A stretch of 64,000 bases of DNA from Paraburkholderia edwinii (lineage in GTDB: Bacteria > Pseudomonadota > Gammaproteobacteria > Burkholderiales > Burkholderiaceae). The translations under genes were made by a program, and so were the position numbers. Where the stretch lies: positions 3,782,001 through 3,846,000 of the forward strand of contig NZ_CP080095.1 in assembly GCF_019428685.1 (NCBI RefSeq), in the 5' to 3' direction. Under the pieces are notes generated by a model. The model saw only the letters and a list, made by a program, of their open reading frames with translations, made no database searches and was not told where the DNA came from. Below are positions 19,212 through 29,318 of the stretch, in pieces (position 1 is the stretch's first letter; every line of letters begins with the position of its first letter).

Positions 19212-20689
19212 GTTTTTGCCTTTCTCCAAAAGTCCGATAAAAACTCGCGGCGACAAATGCGGACTGCTTCCTTCGAGCGCACGAGGGTCTTGCAATCGCG
19301 GCGGCGTGACCAAGTAATCTAATTAGCAATACTAAATATCTAGTGTCCGATATATTAGATAATTCAAATACTAAAATCTCGTGACGACTAACAGGAAAAA
19401 GTACGTGCGAAATCCGGCCGCACCATTTGACAATGGTTCGCTAAAGAGAAACTGGTAGATGCGATTACCGGATACGTCCGGCAGTTTTGGTGTGGGAAAC
19501 CAGGTGAGGCTATTTACGAAGGGACGATGTATAGCGAATCGCTCGCACCCATTGCCGCGCGAAGTTGGATCAATGGCGCAAACTGTCCTGCGCCGGGCGA
19601 GTCCGCCGCGTTTTCTCGCTGAAAAGTGTCCATGTGTACCATCCCCAGAACAAGGCGCGTTGCCGGTTGTCCGGTAAGGTGCGCCCTGCGTCGCAAAGCC
19701 GCGCCGTATAGATTTCATACGGCTATCGATCTCAAGAATCGTGTGCCCTGACTGGCGAACGAGAGTTGTATTTCATGTGCGACGAATAACTATTCATCGT
19801 TCGCATAACGTAACTAAAAGTAACTAAGTGCGTGCTGGACTCTCTCATAACTTGACATGACTGTCTACAGAAAAACGTCCAGCACAGAGAAAACAAATCT
19901 GAATTTTTGTGAACCGTTTTTGGATCGATCCTATATGCAGCAATCGAGGTTCGCACTCTTCAACCGCGATTGTGCTATGAGTTATTCGAGATATCCCGGA
20001 AACGTCATTAAAATGAAAGGCATTGAATAAATAAAGGCGACCGCGATGCGTTTATGCAAAGAGATTACCGGTATGAGACTATGGGCGACCGCTTCGGGGT
20101 CGCTAGACGTCGAATAGAAATAATCGGCGAGGATGCCGCCTGCAACAGGTGACATCTGCAGCAACGCGGCTCCTGAGGACGAACGATGAGTGACGGCAAA
20201 CCAGAAGTTACTGTGCACGTACCGGGCGACCATGGTGACCTCAATGATTGGTGAACCAGATCATGGACGTCACCAGCGTCGCATGCGTGGCACTGGGCTG
20301 ATCCTGCGGTTAACGGCCGCTACTCGGTCGTGGGTTCGCTGGAGGCGCAACTCACCATGCCCGATGTGCTGGAAAAGGTTGCGCGTGCGCTCCGCACACG
20401 ACTGGCCGGATCGATGCAGTAGACGGACATTCGCACCAAGCTTGTGAGGGTTCGCAATGGGTCGGGAGCACGCACTGACGAATGGCCGCTTCGTGGTCGC
20501 TGAATTCCAGTGACCGCTTTCGAGCGATGAGTTCGAAGAGCGGACTGACGCGGCTCGACCCGTTGCTGCCGTTCGCGGCTGGCCAGTCGAATGGCCGCTT
20601 GTGAAGCCGGAGCCGACGCGAGGTAGTGCTGTATCAGCCACCGCCTGAGTCGATGCGCGCTGACGGTGGCCCTCAGATCCCGAACCCAC
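19212..20689. other. Long AT-rich upstream region of the adhesin gene
   Basis: About 1.5 kb without a recognisable gene. The part at 19320-19380 is markedly AT-rich (AATACTAAATATCTAG and ATATATTAGATAATTC), unlike the surroundings, and probably holds the adhesin promoter. The region from 20190 onward appears to contain decayed coding sequence. Confidence 0.5.
19810..19827. promoter_or_regulatory. Tandem GTAACTAA direct repeat, possible response-regulator site
   Basis: GTAACTAA occurs twice with starts ten bases apart (19810 and 19820), that is one helical turn. This is the geometry used by OmpR/PhoB-type response regulators. It lies about 600 bases upstream of the adhesin start. Confidence 0.35.
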
Positions 20690-20890
20690 GGGAACAGCCG
20701 TTCTTCCATGTCGCCGGGGCGACCATGCTGAGCATGGCGAAACGCATTGGGCGAGATCCCCGAAGCACACTTAAACAGCGGGTTGAGGTGCGCCGCATCA
20801 CTGAAACGTCACGACAGCGCGATTTCGGTGATCGTCCGGCGGCTGCCGCGATCGGCCAGTTCAGCACGACTCTTCGCGAGACGCCGCCGG
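20690..20890 (-). pseudogene. AraC-family regulator C-terminal remnant
   Basis: One frame reads SRAELADRGSRRTITEIALS, a TGA stop at 20811-20809, then RFSDAAHLNPLFKCASGISPNAFR. This is the second helix-turn-helix of an AraC-type activator, in which relatives have Trp-Gly (TGG) at the stop position. Everything upstream of this segment in the gene is missing, replaced by the globin gene. Confidence 0.65.
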
Positions 20891-20922
20891 GGCACTGATC
20901 CCCTATTACCCTTCGAAGGGCA

Positions 20923-21363
20923 TCATGCTCCACGCGTGTAGAGACCGTGTTCACGGCTCTTCAATACATCTGCCAAAAACCAGTACGCTTCCCCCCAAGC
21001 GTTCAGGATGCGTTCATCCGCGGCATCCCCGAGAACATCTTTGATGGCGGGAAGCAACGCGTTAGCGACCGCCGGATAGTGCTCAGCCTTGACATGAGTT
21101 GCAACATGCCGTGCGGCAATACGCTCAATCGCCGCTGTTAAAACGTCGAGGTTGTCCGCGTTACTCGCAACGGCGAGAAGCGCGCCGGCCAGTCGCTTGG
21201 GTTGCTCCCCAGACTTTGATGCCGCCTCATCGAACAGTTTTTTCATATCCGGGTCTACGAAAAGCCGCTCGTACATGCGGGTCGTGATTGCCAAGCCGTG
21301 CTGTTGCATGACGGCAGCAGTCGATTGGACGATCGCAATTGTTTCTGGTGAAAGGGTATTCAT
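20923..21363 (-). CDS. Single-domain bacterial hemoglobin (Vitreoscilla type)
   Basis: A 146-residue globin, the same length as Vitreoscilla VHb and equal to the globin domain of flavohemoglobin without the reductase. Landmarks match VHb: Tyr31 in the B helix (TTRMYERLF), Gln54-Pro55 at E7-E8 (GEQPKRLA), proximal His86 (IAARHVATH), then YPAVANALLPAIKDVLGDAA and LNAWGEAYWFLADVL. The protein should bind haem and O2 or NO, supporting respiration at low oxygen or NO detoxification with a separate reductase. I found no convincing FNR box upstream. Confidence 0.92.
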   Translation of the reverse strand: MNTLSPETIAIVQSTAAVMQQHGLAITTRMYERLFVDPDMKKLFDEAASKSGEQPKRLAGALLAVASNADNLDVLTAAIERIAARHVATHVKAEHYPAVANALLPAIKDVLGDAADERILNAWGEAYWFLADVLKSREHGLYTRGA

Positions 21364-22297
21364 GGAGTTCTATCCGAAAGGGGTCTGGTGAGAGAGTGTA
21401 AGCACCCGAGGGCCCGGCTGCGAGCGGTGAATTCAGTAATCAAGGCATGCTGACCTCTTGCGAACACTGTGACTTGCGGGCGGTGCAAAGAAAGTCAAAT
21501 TAACGAAGGTCTGTATTGCTAAGCGAGTGCACGGATGTGCGCCGGAACCGAGCGCATGGGCTTTACGAAAACTGATCAAATGTAGGGTCTATTACAGAAT
21601 TGGTAAGGCGACTACGCAACGCCAAGCTATTCGACAAAATAAGATTTAATCCGGAAAGGCTCGTATATCGGTAATTTCACGCAAACCCTACGAATGCGCT
21701 CCGTCAAGCCGCTTCTGCAAAATACTCGAGTTCGAATTCAGGGCGTGGCCGGCGCGCTTTCACCGGCGCTTACGACCTATGAATGGATTCGTCAGCATTT
21801 CGCCAGTGCGCGTCTAGTATGCCGGAGGGGTTCTTGCGGCGAGCCACTCGGCGGATCACCGCCGCACGACAAGGTCGCTGCAAGGAGCGTGACGGCTTAC
21901 CGCGCACAACCGACGGGAGACCTCATCGATGATCTGTGACTTGCGCGTATGCTACCGGGTTCCACGCGCCTTTTCATGGCGAACATGGTCAAACTGCGCT
22001 GCGTCGAATAACAACGCGGGACGCAACCGCAGATGGTTGCTCAGGTGCTTGGCCTGACTGGAGCAAGACGGTCGGCAGGATTCGGCAGGAGACGTGTTGC
22101 GGGCTGGAGCGACAGCATCAAAGCAATGCGCGCACGATTCGTCGCAACGGCTTCTTCGAATTCGATAACACGTGCCCGCAAAGGACTATTTCAACAGCAC
22201 CGATACAGTGCCGATGATATTCTCGTTCGAGAAATTCGTTCGGGCGCTCATGTTCTGTTCAGCCCGCCAGCCTAACCTTGAACTTTATCGTTGCATC
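21364..22297. other. Long divergent intergenic region
   Basis: I see no recognisable gene in this ~900-base stretch between the globin and AraC genes. Short open frames lack ribosome sites. Confidence 0.45.
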
Positions 22298-23263
22298 ATG
22301 CAAACCGATCGCTTTCAAATGGCACTAACACGTTCTCCAGGCAACAAGGAAGCGTGGCGCGACCACATCAGCGTTTTCGGACACCACTTGAGTTTTGGAC
22401 AGGGCGATCCGACAGGATCAAAGCTACGAACGTGGCAACTCGGAGCCGCGGATCTTGTTGACGCTCAGTTTGCGCATATGTCGATTTCGCGTATGCGCGA
22501 AGAAGACGGCTTAATGTGTCTAAAGCTTGTCAGACGCGGAACTCTGGTCCTTGAACATGACAAACAGGTACGGCCGTTCAGGCAGAACGAAATCGTACTG
22601 GTCCGCGGTTCACCATCGGTCAGACAAACGTATATCGAACCGGCCGAGGTCACTTCCGTCAGGTTTTCACCGAGGAGCCTTAAGGAACGAGGGCTCCGTT
22701 TTGATGCGCACGGTTACGCCGTGCCAGACCAGGAGAGTGCAGATGTTCGCGCGATTGCCGACACGATCGCGCTGGTAGCCAATCAGAACGGCGACACGAG
22801 CGAAAAGATGCGGCGCCGTCAAGGCGGGCAGTTGCTGGAGCTTCTTGACCTGCTAATCGAAAGTCCTAACGCTCTGACTCGCAGACGCAGCGGCGAAGCG
22901 ACGCTCTTTCGAGCAAAACGCTTCATCGCGCAAAATCTCCGCAACGCGGAACTTGACGTGCCATCGATTGCGGCAGCAGTACACGTGTCCAGCTCACAGC
23001 TCACGCGACTTTTCAGAGATGGGGGCGAGACACTGATGCGCTATGTCTGGAGCCATCGGCTAGCGCTCGCGGCCGAGCTGCTCCAGCAAAGCGGCATGAC
23101 ACGTTTGCAAATACGTGAAATCGCTTATCGATGTGGCTTTTCATCGCCAGCGCATTTCAGTCGGGTGTTTAAGGAGCGCTACGGCGTGTCGCCAAAAGAG
23201 GCAGCATGTGAAAGTCTGATTACATCAACCGATTGCGACCCAGCAGTTGATAACTCTAAGTGA
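22298..23263 (+). CDS. AraC-family transcriptional regulator (AraC_binding_2 type)
   Basis: About 321 residues from ATG 22298; the frame is open from 22172 and the true start is uncertain because no ribosome site is clear. The sensing half resembles AraC_binding_2 (FGHHLSFGQGD, MREEDGLMCLKLVRRGTLVL). The C-terminal half is an AraC helix-turn-helix pair: LDVPSIAAAVHVSSSQLTRL and IAYRCGFSSPAHFSRVFKER. The next gene downstream, 346 bases away on the same strand, encodes a carboxymuconolactone-decarboxylase-family protein and is a possible target. Confidence 0.85.
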   Translation: MQTDRFQMALTRSPGNKEAWRDHISVFGHHLSFGQGDPTGSKLRTWQLGAADLVDAQFAHMSISRMREEDGLMCLKLVRRGTLVLEHDKQVRPFRQNEIVLVRGSPSVRQTYIEPAEVTSVRFSPRSLKERGLRFDAHGYAVPDQESADVRAIADTIALVANQNGDTSEKMRRRQGGQLLELLDLLIESPNALTRRRSGEATLFRAKRFIAQNLRNAELDVPSIAAAVHVSSSQLTRLFRDGGETLMRYVWSHRLALAAELLQQSGMTRLQIREIAYRCGFSSPAHFSRVFKERYGVSPKEAACESLITSTDCDPAVDNSK

Positions 23264-23609
23264 CTGTGCAGGTACGCACACCTCACATCCGCAAGCAATC
23301 AGCAAGTGAGACGGAGGCAGTTGCGCGAGAGAACCAGTCGGCAGAAACTGGGAACCGCAATTAAGATTGAAAAATGTTCGACGTGTACAGCAGGCAGCCC
23401 ACCTGGAATATCGTGGCGAGCCGGTTGTTATTTCAATTGATCTCAGCATGAGCGAAACGTGCATACGTTCAGATACCGTTCGAGGAACGGAGCCTGAACT
23501 TACGTCCGTTCTGCGGCACAACGGCCTCGTGAAAGACGCATGCCGAGATCTGGTCGAACGTTGATTTTTTGTTTAGTGTTATTAACAAATAGTAACAGGA
23601 GATTTACCG
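23264..23609. other. Intergenic, promoter of the next gene
   Basis: I see no gene. The AT-rich end at 23565-23600 (TTTTTTGTTTAGTGTTATTAA) probably holds the promoter of the downstream gene. Confidence 0.45.
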
Positions 23610-24155
23610 ATGGCTCTCATCAAATATGTGGACGACGAGGTTTACCAGGAAGCCTTAGGTTCACCACAGGTCGCCAACCTGCTGCGCGCTCTGTTCAACT
23701 CTCCGGACTGGGCCAAGGCCTTCTCGCATCTCGCAGGGGTGCAGATGAGCAAGCTCGCACTGCCGGCGGCAGACCGCGAGGTTGTGCTCTTACAAACCGG
23801 TGCGATTTTCAATGCAGACTATGTATGGGCTCAACACGAAGGCATTTCCGAGGTAGTGGGAATTTCGGAGCGACAGCGTAACGCAATCAAGATCGGTGAC
23901 TATGCGGATGAGATTTTTTCCGTGAGACAGCAGACGTTACTGAAGTTCGTGCGATCTATCGCCGACCGCCAGGATAGCCTTGGTGCCTGCCTTGCCGAGG
24001 CGAAAGCTCATTTCACTGACCAAGAGTTGGTCGAAATCATCGGTCTTCACGGCTTTGCCTATACCGTGTCATCAATCACCTCGGTCTTGCAGATTGAGCC
24101 GGACCGAATGAGTGGAGCGGCGTTGCTGCGCTTCGCCGGGCAACTCGCCAAATAG
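23610..24155 (+). CDS. Carboxymuconolactone decarboxylase-family (AhpD-like) protein
   Basis: A 181-residue alpha-helical protein of the CMD/AhpD superfamily. The core lies at LPAADREVVLLQTGAIFNAD then YVWAQHEGISEVVGISERQ, followed by FTDQELVEIIGLHGFAYTVS. The usual CxxC redox motif of AhpD is absent: E/HHxxxA-like residues are kept but Asn-Ala-Asp replaces the Cys region. This makes peroxidase activity unlikely and a decarboxylase/hydrolase-like role more plausible. AACAGGAG precedes the ATG. The AraC gene upstream may control it. Confidence 0.85.
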   Translation: MALIKYVDDEVYQEALGSPQVANLLRALFNSPDWAKAFSHLAGVQMSKLALPAADREVVLLQTGAIFNADYVWAQHEGISEVVGISERQRNAIKIGDYADEIFSVRQQTLLKFVRSIADRQDSLGACLAEAKAHFTDQELVEIIGLHGFAYTVSSITSVLQIEPDRMSGAALLRFAGQLAK

Positions 24156-24465
24156 TCGAGTTGCAATTTGGTTCCGCGACGTATCCGGATTTTCGGAACA
24201 CTCACCGCCGCCTTAAAACGGGATCGATTGGACCTGGCCGGCGATTTTCGACGGCCGGGAGCGATGCTCCAGATAGACTGGTAACAACCACCGACCATCC
24301 GGACGAACGTCTCACGCCTCGACTGGCACCGAAACCAGCTGCAAGGCAGCCAATCATCGACGAATGCCACCGAAGACAGTTGCACGCCGATTCGTACTGC
24401 GATCCTGAGCGGACCATTTGTCGAGGTCGTTAATCCTATTGCGCACCCGTTCGAGACTGGCATCA
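24156..24465. other. Intergenic between convergent genes
   Basis: I see no gene or clear terminator. Confidence 0.4.
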
Positions 24466-24918
24466 CTACAACGGAAGCGATCGATCCCGACAAATGCTTT
24501 TCATCACGATGGTCGACGTCAGTCGAAGCAAGCAAGGTAAGGCCAGAAGACTGCGGTCGTACAACGTTTGGAAGGTGCTCAAATCCTGCGTGACAACGTG
24601 CAGCATGTAGTCGGGGTCACCGAAAAGCCGCTCTGCGCACGTAATCTCAGGGATGTTCTGCAATGCATCTTCGAAAGACGCAACATCCTGGGTCGTCATG
24701 TGCCGTAACGTGGCAAATACTATCGCCGCAAAGTTCAGGCCGACTGCCGCCGGGTCAATGATGGCTCGGTAACCGCTAATGACTTTTGCCTGCTCCAGGG
24801 CTCGAAGACGCCTTTGACAAGAGGAAACGCTCAGGCCTATGTGCTCACTCAGTTCCGTGACCGTGAGCCGCCCATCCTTCTGCAGCTCAGCAAGAATCTT
24901 GCAATCAATGTCATCCAT
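24466..24918 (-). CDS. Lrp/AsnC-family transcriptional regulator
   Basis: A 150-residue regulator: N-terminal helix-turn-helix (DDIDCKILAELQKDGRLTVT, LSEHIGLSVSSCQRRLRALE) and C-terminal RAM ligand domain (IPEITCAERLFGDPDYMLHV, ending LLRLTSTIVMKSI). It is divergent from an HpcH/HpaI aldolase and a LysE exporter. Lrp-type proteins often control neighbouring amino-acid exporters, so this protein probably regulates that pair in response to an amino or keto acid. Confidence 0.92.
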   Translation of the reverse strand: MDDIDCKILAELQKDGRLTVTELSEHIGLSVSSCQRRLRALEQAKVISGYRAIIDPAAVGLNFAAIVFATLRHMTTQDVASFEDALQNIPEITCAERLFGDPDYMLHVVTQDLSTFQTLYDRSLLALPCLLRLTSTIVMKSICRDRSLPL

Positions 24919-25169
24919 TCAAAGAAAATTCGCTCAAATCGCACTTCGTAGACAAGAAACAGGGAGCACTTTCGATGAACATCACAGTACCATTTTCTCG
25001 TCGGACCGAGTGCGCCCAAGCGCGGGAAAGTGGTCAACGACGAGCGCGGATACTTACTGGCAGAAAGCACTTCGCTTTCTCGACCAGTGGAATCTCACGT
25101 CACGTGCCGCGTTATTCAGTGCAAGGGGTCTTCGTCATCTTCAGGCAATGCAGTCAACGGAGCAACGCA

Positions 25170-25991
25170 ATGCAAAGCAGCCCTGCAAACCCATCCGCTT
25201 ACCTTGATAATCGCCTACAAAAGCCCGCTGGAATCAGATTGGGCGTGGGCGTCACGTCCCCCTCGCCTGAACTGGTGCAGATGTTTGCGCACGCAGGCTT
25301 CGACTTCATATTCATCGATATGGAGCATGGCCCGATTTCGATCGAAACCGCTTACCGGATGGTGACCACCACGATCGGCACTGGTGCTGAACCGTGGATA
25401 CGTGTCACGCACAATGACGCCGCACAGATCAAGCTCGCGCTCGACGCAGGTGCGAAGAACATCGTCGTGCCGATGATCAATTCCAGGGAAGACGCTGAAG
25501 CGGCCGTGTCATACGCGAAATATCCGCCGCGCGGCACACGCGGCTGGGGGCCGTTCCGCACGCAATACCAGTGGCACACCAATATGCTCGATTATGCCCA
25601 GCGCGCTAACGCAGAGACCGGTGTGATCGCGTTGATCGAACATCCGAACGCAGTGCGCGACATCGATGCGATTCTCGACGTCGATGGGCTTTCCGGAGCC
25701 ATTGCGGCTCCGTTCGATATGTCCGTGAACATGGGGTTCAGCGACGGTCCCAATCATCCGGAGGTGCGCGAAGCGATCGAACTGGTCATGAGGAAAATAA
25801 AGGCCAAAGGCATGCGGCTCCTTTCATTCGCCATCACGCCACAACAAGCTGACTCCGCGATGAATCTCGGGGTAGACGATCTGCTGCTGGGCTTCGATCC
25901 GATGTATATCCAAGCGTCGGTACAGTTATTCATGGAGAACGTGGCCAGACTACGTGGCACTGGGCAACAAGTCGCAAGCGTCCAACGTTGA
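25170..25991 (+). CDS. HpcH/HpaI-family aldolase
   Basis: A 273-residue class II pyruvate aldolase relative. The TIM-barrel motifs are LGVGVTSPSPELVQMFAHAG, FIFIDMEHGPISIETAYR (the catalytic Glu/His strand), NIVVPMINSREDAEAAV, YPPRGTRGWGPFR and AIAAPFDMSVNMGF. These fit 2-keto-3-deoxy-acid or 4-hydroxy-2-oxo-acid aldolases that cleave to pyruvate plus an aldehyde. ATG 25170 is preferred over the longer frame from 24975 because homology begins there and GGAG lies upstream. The LysE gene follows about 200 bases later. Confidence 0.88.
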   Translation: MQSSPANPSAYLDNRLQKPAGIRLGVGVTSPSPELVQMFAHAGFDFIFIDMEHGPISIETAYRMVTTTIGTGAEPWIRVTHNDAAQIKLALDAGAKNIVVPMINSREDAEAAVSYAKYPPRGTRGWGPFRTQYQWHTNMLDYAQRANAETGVIALIEHPNAVRDIDAILDVDGLSGAIAAPFDMSVNMGFSDGPNHPEVREAIELVMRKIKAKGMRLLSFAITPQQADSAMNLGVDDLLLGFDPMYIQASVQLFMENVARLRGTGQQVASVQR

Positions 25992-26192
25992 TGCGCGCGC
26001 GTGGCACCTCGCGTTCTCGCGACGATTGAAATACCGGGAGCAGTGAGAATGCCCAACGTTTTGTCTATTCGAATTCCTACTGAGAAGAGGACTTCGAACA
26101 CCGTACGCATCGCTGCCGTCGGCCGCGAGCTTTCGGGCGAAGCCGTCCTTTCCGATTCCATGCCTTCGCCTAATTCGCAAGGAGCGCTTGTT

Positions 26193-26813
26193 ATGAGTTA
26201 CGAATCGCAACTGCTAACGGTGGCAGGTGTCATGTTGCTCGGCTGTGCCAGTCCCGGGCCTGATCTCGTGGCAATTACGTCGCACGCGTTTGTAAGACGC
26301 AAGGCAGGGCTATTCGTTGCGCTGGGCATCGTCACATCGCACGTCATATGGGCGGCACTGGCCGTCTTCGGACTAGGAGTGATCTTGGTAAAGATTGCAT
26401 GGCTTTACGACGTCATTCGTATTGCCGGTGTCGTATACCTTTTATATCTGGGCGTGAAAATACCTGCCGGCCTGGGCGCGCCCGCCGCTGACATTGATTC
26501 GATGGATAGACCGGCTTGCAGCAGGATATTCGCTTATCGACGCGGCCTTCTAGTCGGCATGACCAATCCAAAGGGCGCAGCCTTCTTCGGCAGCCTGTTC
26601 GTTACGGTGTTGCCCGCGCACGCGCCCGCGTGGGTTCATGCAGCAACGCTTGGCATCGTTGCCGCTGTCTCCATCAGCTGGTCTTGTGGCATGGCTCTCC
26701 TGTTCTCTACTGACCGCGTGCAGTCCAGTTACAGACGACTCCACAAGCCGATCCAGGCAGTAATGGGATCAATCCTGATCGGCTTGGGTGCAAAGTTCGC
26801 CCTCGATCATTAA
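26193..26813 (+). CDS. LysE/RhtB-family amino-acid exporter
   Basis: A 206-residue inner-membrane protein with about six hydrophobic segments. Family landmarks: LLGCASPGPDLVAITSHAFV, IRIAGVVYLLYLGVK, YRRGLLVGMTNPKGAAFFGS and the C-terminal helix. CAAGGAG ten bases before ATG 26193 defines the start, although the frame is open from 26001. Clustered with an aldolase and an Lrp-type regulator, it probably exports an amino acid or analogue. It is intact, unlike the LysE fragment at 11550. Confidence 0.9.
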   Translation: MSYESQLLTVAGVMLLGCASPGPDLVAITSHAFVRRKAGLFVALGIVTSHVIWAALAVFGLGVILVKIAWLYDVIRIAGVVYLLYLGVKIPAGLGAPAADIDSMDRPACSRIFAYRRGLLVGMTNPKGAAFFGSLFVTVLPAHAPAWVHAATLGIVAAVSISWSCGMALLFSTDRVQSSYRRLHKPIQAVMGSILIGLGAKFALDH

Positions 26814-27408
26814 GCTTCTTGCGGAGATTCAAAAACCCTCGTCGGCGCTGCGACTTCACGGTAGTGCGTTTTGCTGCACGATGCCGCCGGTAAACGTCCG
26901 CTTCGGCATGCGCAGCCGACGTCCGCTTGAGCAAACACGGTCGGGGGCGACTGTCTCTTCCTGGCCGACCAGCGTCCTACGGTCGAGCGTGATGATCGTC
27001 ACGGCCGCCCGTTCCAGGCAAAAGGCATTACCCGACCCGGAGCTGCCGTTCAGAGGTGGAGGCTGCAACGACGGCATTTAGTTGTACAACTGCCGTTCGC
27101 CGCCATTGCGCGATTTCACCTTGGGTACTTGCTCGGGCGCAACGGAAAGTAAATTCCAAACCTCGCTGGGTGCTGCACCGCGTTCCATGCGGGTTGAGTG
27201 TTGCGCGGCACCGAGGATACCTCGCCGAAGGACTGGGTCTTTTGCAGCTGGGCATCGCGACTGCATATCACTGCGTTGAACTAACGCACCACCTCACACG
27301 GCCTTGTCACGTTGGCAATTTGTGGGGCAACGCGTCACCTGGTCAGCCGCGCCACGCTGGTTGCCACGATTCGCGAGTGTGCGGCAGACGCCCCGCCGCC
27401 ACACCCAG
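26814..27408. other. Intergenic, no gene seen
   Basis: Several short frames overlap on both strands but none has family resemblance or a ribosome site. Confidence 0.45.
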
Positions 27409-28050
27409 TCAACCCTTCCAGTGCGAGCAGCGGACCACGCTGCAGAAGTTGCCGCGATGGAAATGCGGTTCCTTGTCAGCAATCACATCGGCCATCACAT
27501 TGGCGAACGCCGTGTCGGGCTTGTGCTTGACGCCGTTGTAAAACGCCTGAAGGAGGTCTTCCTTGGCGTGCTCGGTACGTGGGTGCGCGTGCACCACCAC
27601 CTCGCGTTCCTTGTCGCTGTATTCGTCGTACTTGATGCCCAGCACATCCATTTCCACGCCGGCCGTGACCAGCGCGATCACCGGGTGCATGAACTCGGGC
27701 ACACCCGGCGTGGCGTGCAGCGCAATGGCGATCCACACGCGCTCCACATCGTGTTTCGGAATGCCCCGGCTGCGCAGGAAATCGGCGGCCGCATTGGCGC
27801 CGTCCACTTCAAAGCGCTTGTCCGGACTGCTGTGTTCCACGGTCAGTCCCATGTCATGGAACATGGCGCCCGCGTAAAGAAGCTCCGAATCGAACTTCAG
27901 GCCACGGCGCTGTCCGGCCAGTGCTGCCCAGTAATAGACGCGACTCGAATGGTGGAACAGCAGATCGGACTCGGTATCGCGCACGAGATCGGTGATCTCG
28001 CGGGCAAGTTTGCTGTCGGGAATGGCGATGCCGCCTACGCTGATACCCAT
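27409..28050 (-). CDS. HD-domain hydrolase (cyanamide hydratase-like)
   Basis: A 213-residue metal-dependent HD-fold protein. Metal ligands are visible: His33/34 (DLLFHHSSRVYYWAAL), His65-Asp66 (AGAMFHDMGLT) and His112 (AIALHATPGVPEFMHP). The closest familiar group is the cyanamide hydratase-like HD proteins with the FHHS motif; the substrate here is unknown. AAGGAG lies just upstream of ATG 28050. The GlxA-type regulator starts 143 bases away on the other strand and probably controls this gene. Confidence 0.87.
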   Translation of the reverse strand: MGISVGGIAIPDSKLAREITDLVRDTESDLLFHHSSRVYYWAALAGQRRGLKFDSELLYAGAMFHDMGLTVEHSSPDKRFEVDGANAAADFLRSRGIPKHDVERVWIAIALHATPGVPEFMHPVIALVTAGVEMDVLGIKYDEYSDKEREVVVHAHPRTEHAKEDLLQAFYNGVKHKPDTAFANVMADVIADKEPHFHRGNFCSVVRCSHWKG

Positions 28051-28192
28051 GACTGACTCCTTGTCGAGAGGGGTTGCCCTGAGTATAGGAGTGCGGTTAG
28101 CATGTCCGCAATGATCGCGATACGACGAAACAAGACATCGTCTTGAATGGTAACAACACCCGGGGCGATCCGGAAACAGGTAGGAAAACGAT

Positions 28193-29179
28193 ATGTCTCC
28201 ACCCCGAATCATTGCACTCGTGGCGATCCAGGGCGTTCAGTTGCTCGACGTCTCGGGTCCGCTCGACGTATTTGCGGAGGCCAATCTCCAGGCCGGTGTC
28301 GAGGCCTATCGAATGCAAATCGTGGGCGTAAAGCGCGGTGCGATTCGTACCTCGTCAGGCGCGCGGCTGCTACCGGACCTTACCATCGAGGACGATCGCC
28401 GGGTCACCGCGCTGCCACGCCTGCACACGATGCTGGTGGCGGGCGCACCGCACGCCGGCGACGCACCGGCGGAGCCGATGCTGCTCGACTGGATTCGCCA
28501 GATGGCCCCGCGCACGCGCCGCTATGGCTCGGTGTGCCGCGGCGCTTTCCTGCTGGCCGAGGCCGGCCTGCTCAATGGCCGGCGCGTGACCACGCACTGG
28601 GCCGTGGCGGACCGGCTGGGGTCGTTGTTTCCCAAGGTGACCGTCGATGCCGACGCGATCCATATGCGCGATGGCAAGGTGCGCACGGCAGCCGGCGTGA
28701 CCGCCGCGCTGGACCTCGCACTGGCGCTCGTCGAGGAAGACCTGGGCAGGGACGTCGCGCTCAAGGTTGCCAGCCAGCTCGTGATGTACTTCAAGCGGCC
28801 CGGCGGGCAGGGGCAGTTTAGCCGCCGCGCGGCCCCTGCCGCGGCCAACCGATCGGCCCTGCAGGAACTGCAGCGTTGGGTTGCGGCGCATCCGGGGCAG
28901 CAGCATGATGTGTCGAGTCTGGCATTGCGCATGGGCGTGAGCGCGCGGCACCTGACGCGGCTGTTCCGGGAAGAGGTGGGCGTGACGCCCGCGAGCTGGG
29001 TGGAAGCGGCGCGCGTGACCGTCGCGCGTGAACTGCTCGAGAACGGGGCCCTTGCGCCCAAGCAGGTGGCCGCCGAATGCGGCTTTTCAAGCGTCGATAC
29101 GTTGCGCCGCGCATTCATGCGCGTGGTGGGCGTGACGCCGGCCGACTATCGCAAACGACATGCGATGACGGATCAGTGA
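28193..29179 (+). CDS. GlxA-family regulator (DJ-1/PfpI domain plus AraC DNA-binding domain)
   Basis: A 328-residue fusion. Residues ~5-190 are an amidotransferase-like DJ-1/PfpI domain (LDVSGPLDVFAEANLQAG, RYGSVCRGAFLLAEAGLLNG, the nucleophile-elbow Cys being present, RRVTTHWAVADRL). Residues ~215-325 are an AraC helix-turn-helix (DVSSLALRMGVSARHLTRLF, ECGFSSVDTLRRAFMRVVG). Such proteins act as activators. It is divergent from the HD hydrolase. The gene is visibly richer in G+C than the DNA on either side, fitting a recent arrival or better-conserved segment together with its partner. Confidence 0.92.
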   Translation: MSPPRIIALVAIQGVQLLDVSGPLDVFAEANLQAGVEAYRMQIVGVKRGAIRTSSGARLLPDLTIEDDRRVTALPRLHTMLVAGAPHAGDAPAEPMLLDWIRQMAPRTRRYGSVCRGAFLLAEAGLLNGRRVTTHWAVADRLGSLFPKVTVDADAIHMRDGKVRTAAGVTAALDLALALVEEDLGRDVALKVASQLVMYFKRPGGQGQFSRRAAPAAANRSALQELQRWVAAHPGQQHDVSSLALRMGVSARHLTRLFREEVGVTPASWVEAARVTVARELLENGALAPKQVAAECGFSSVDTLRRAFMRVVGVTPADYRKRHAMTDQ

Positions 29180-29318
29180 AGCCACAGTCTTGCGACGACG
29201 TATCGGCCTCGCGCTTGCGATAGGCCGCCACCTTGTGCCGGTTGCCGCAGAGCGCCATGCTGCATCAGCGGCGCCGATGCAATCGCGTACGGTCAGGCTC
29301 GCGGTGAAAACGAGTCTC

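Noticed and set aside
21364..21620. Possible FNR box upstream of the globin gene
   Set aside because: A TTTGATCAG half-like sequence is present but the TTGAT-N4-ATCAA pattern is not.
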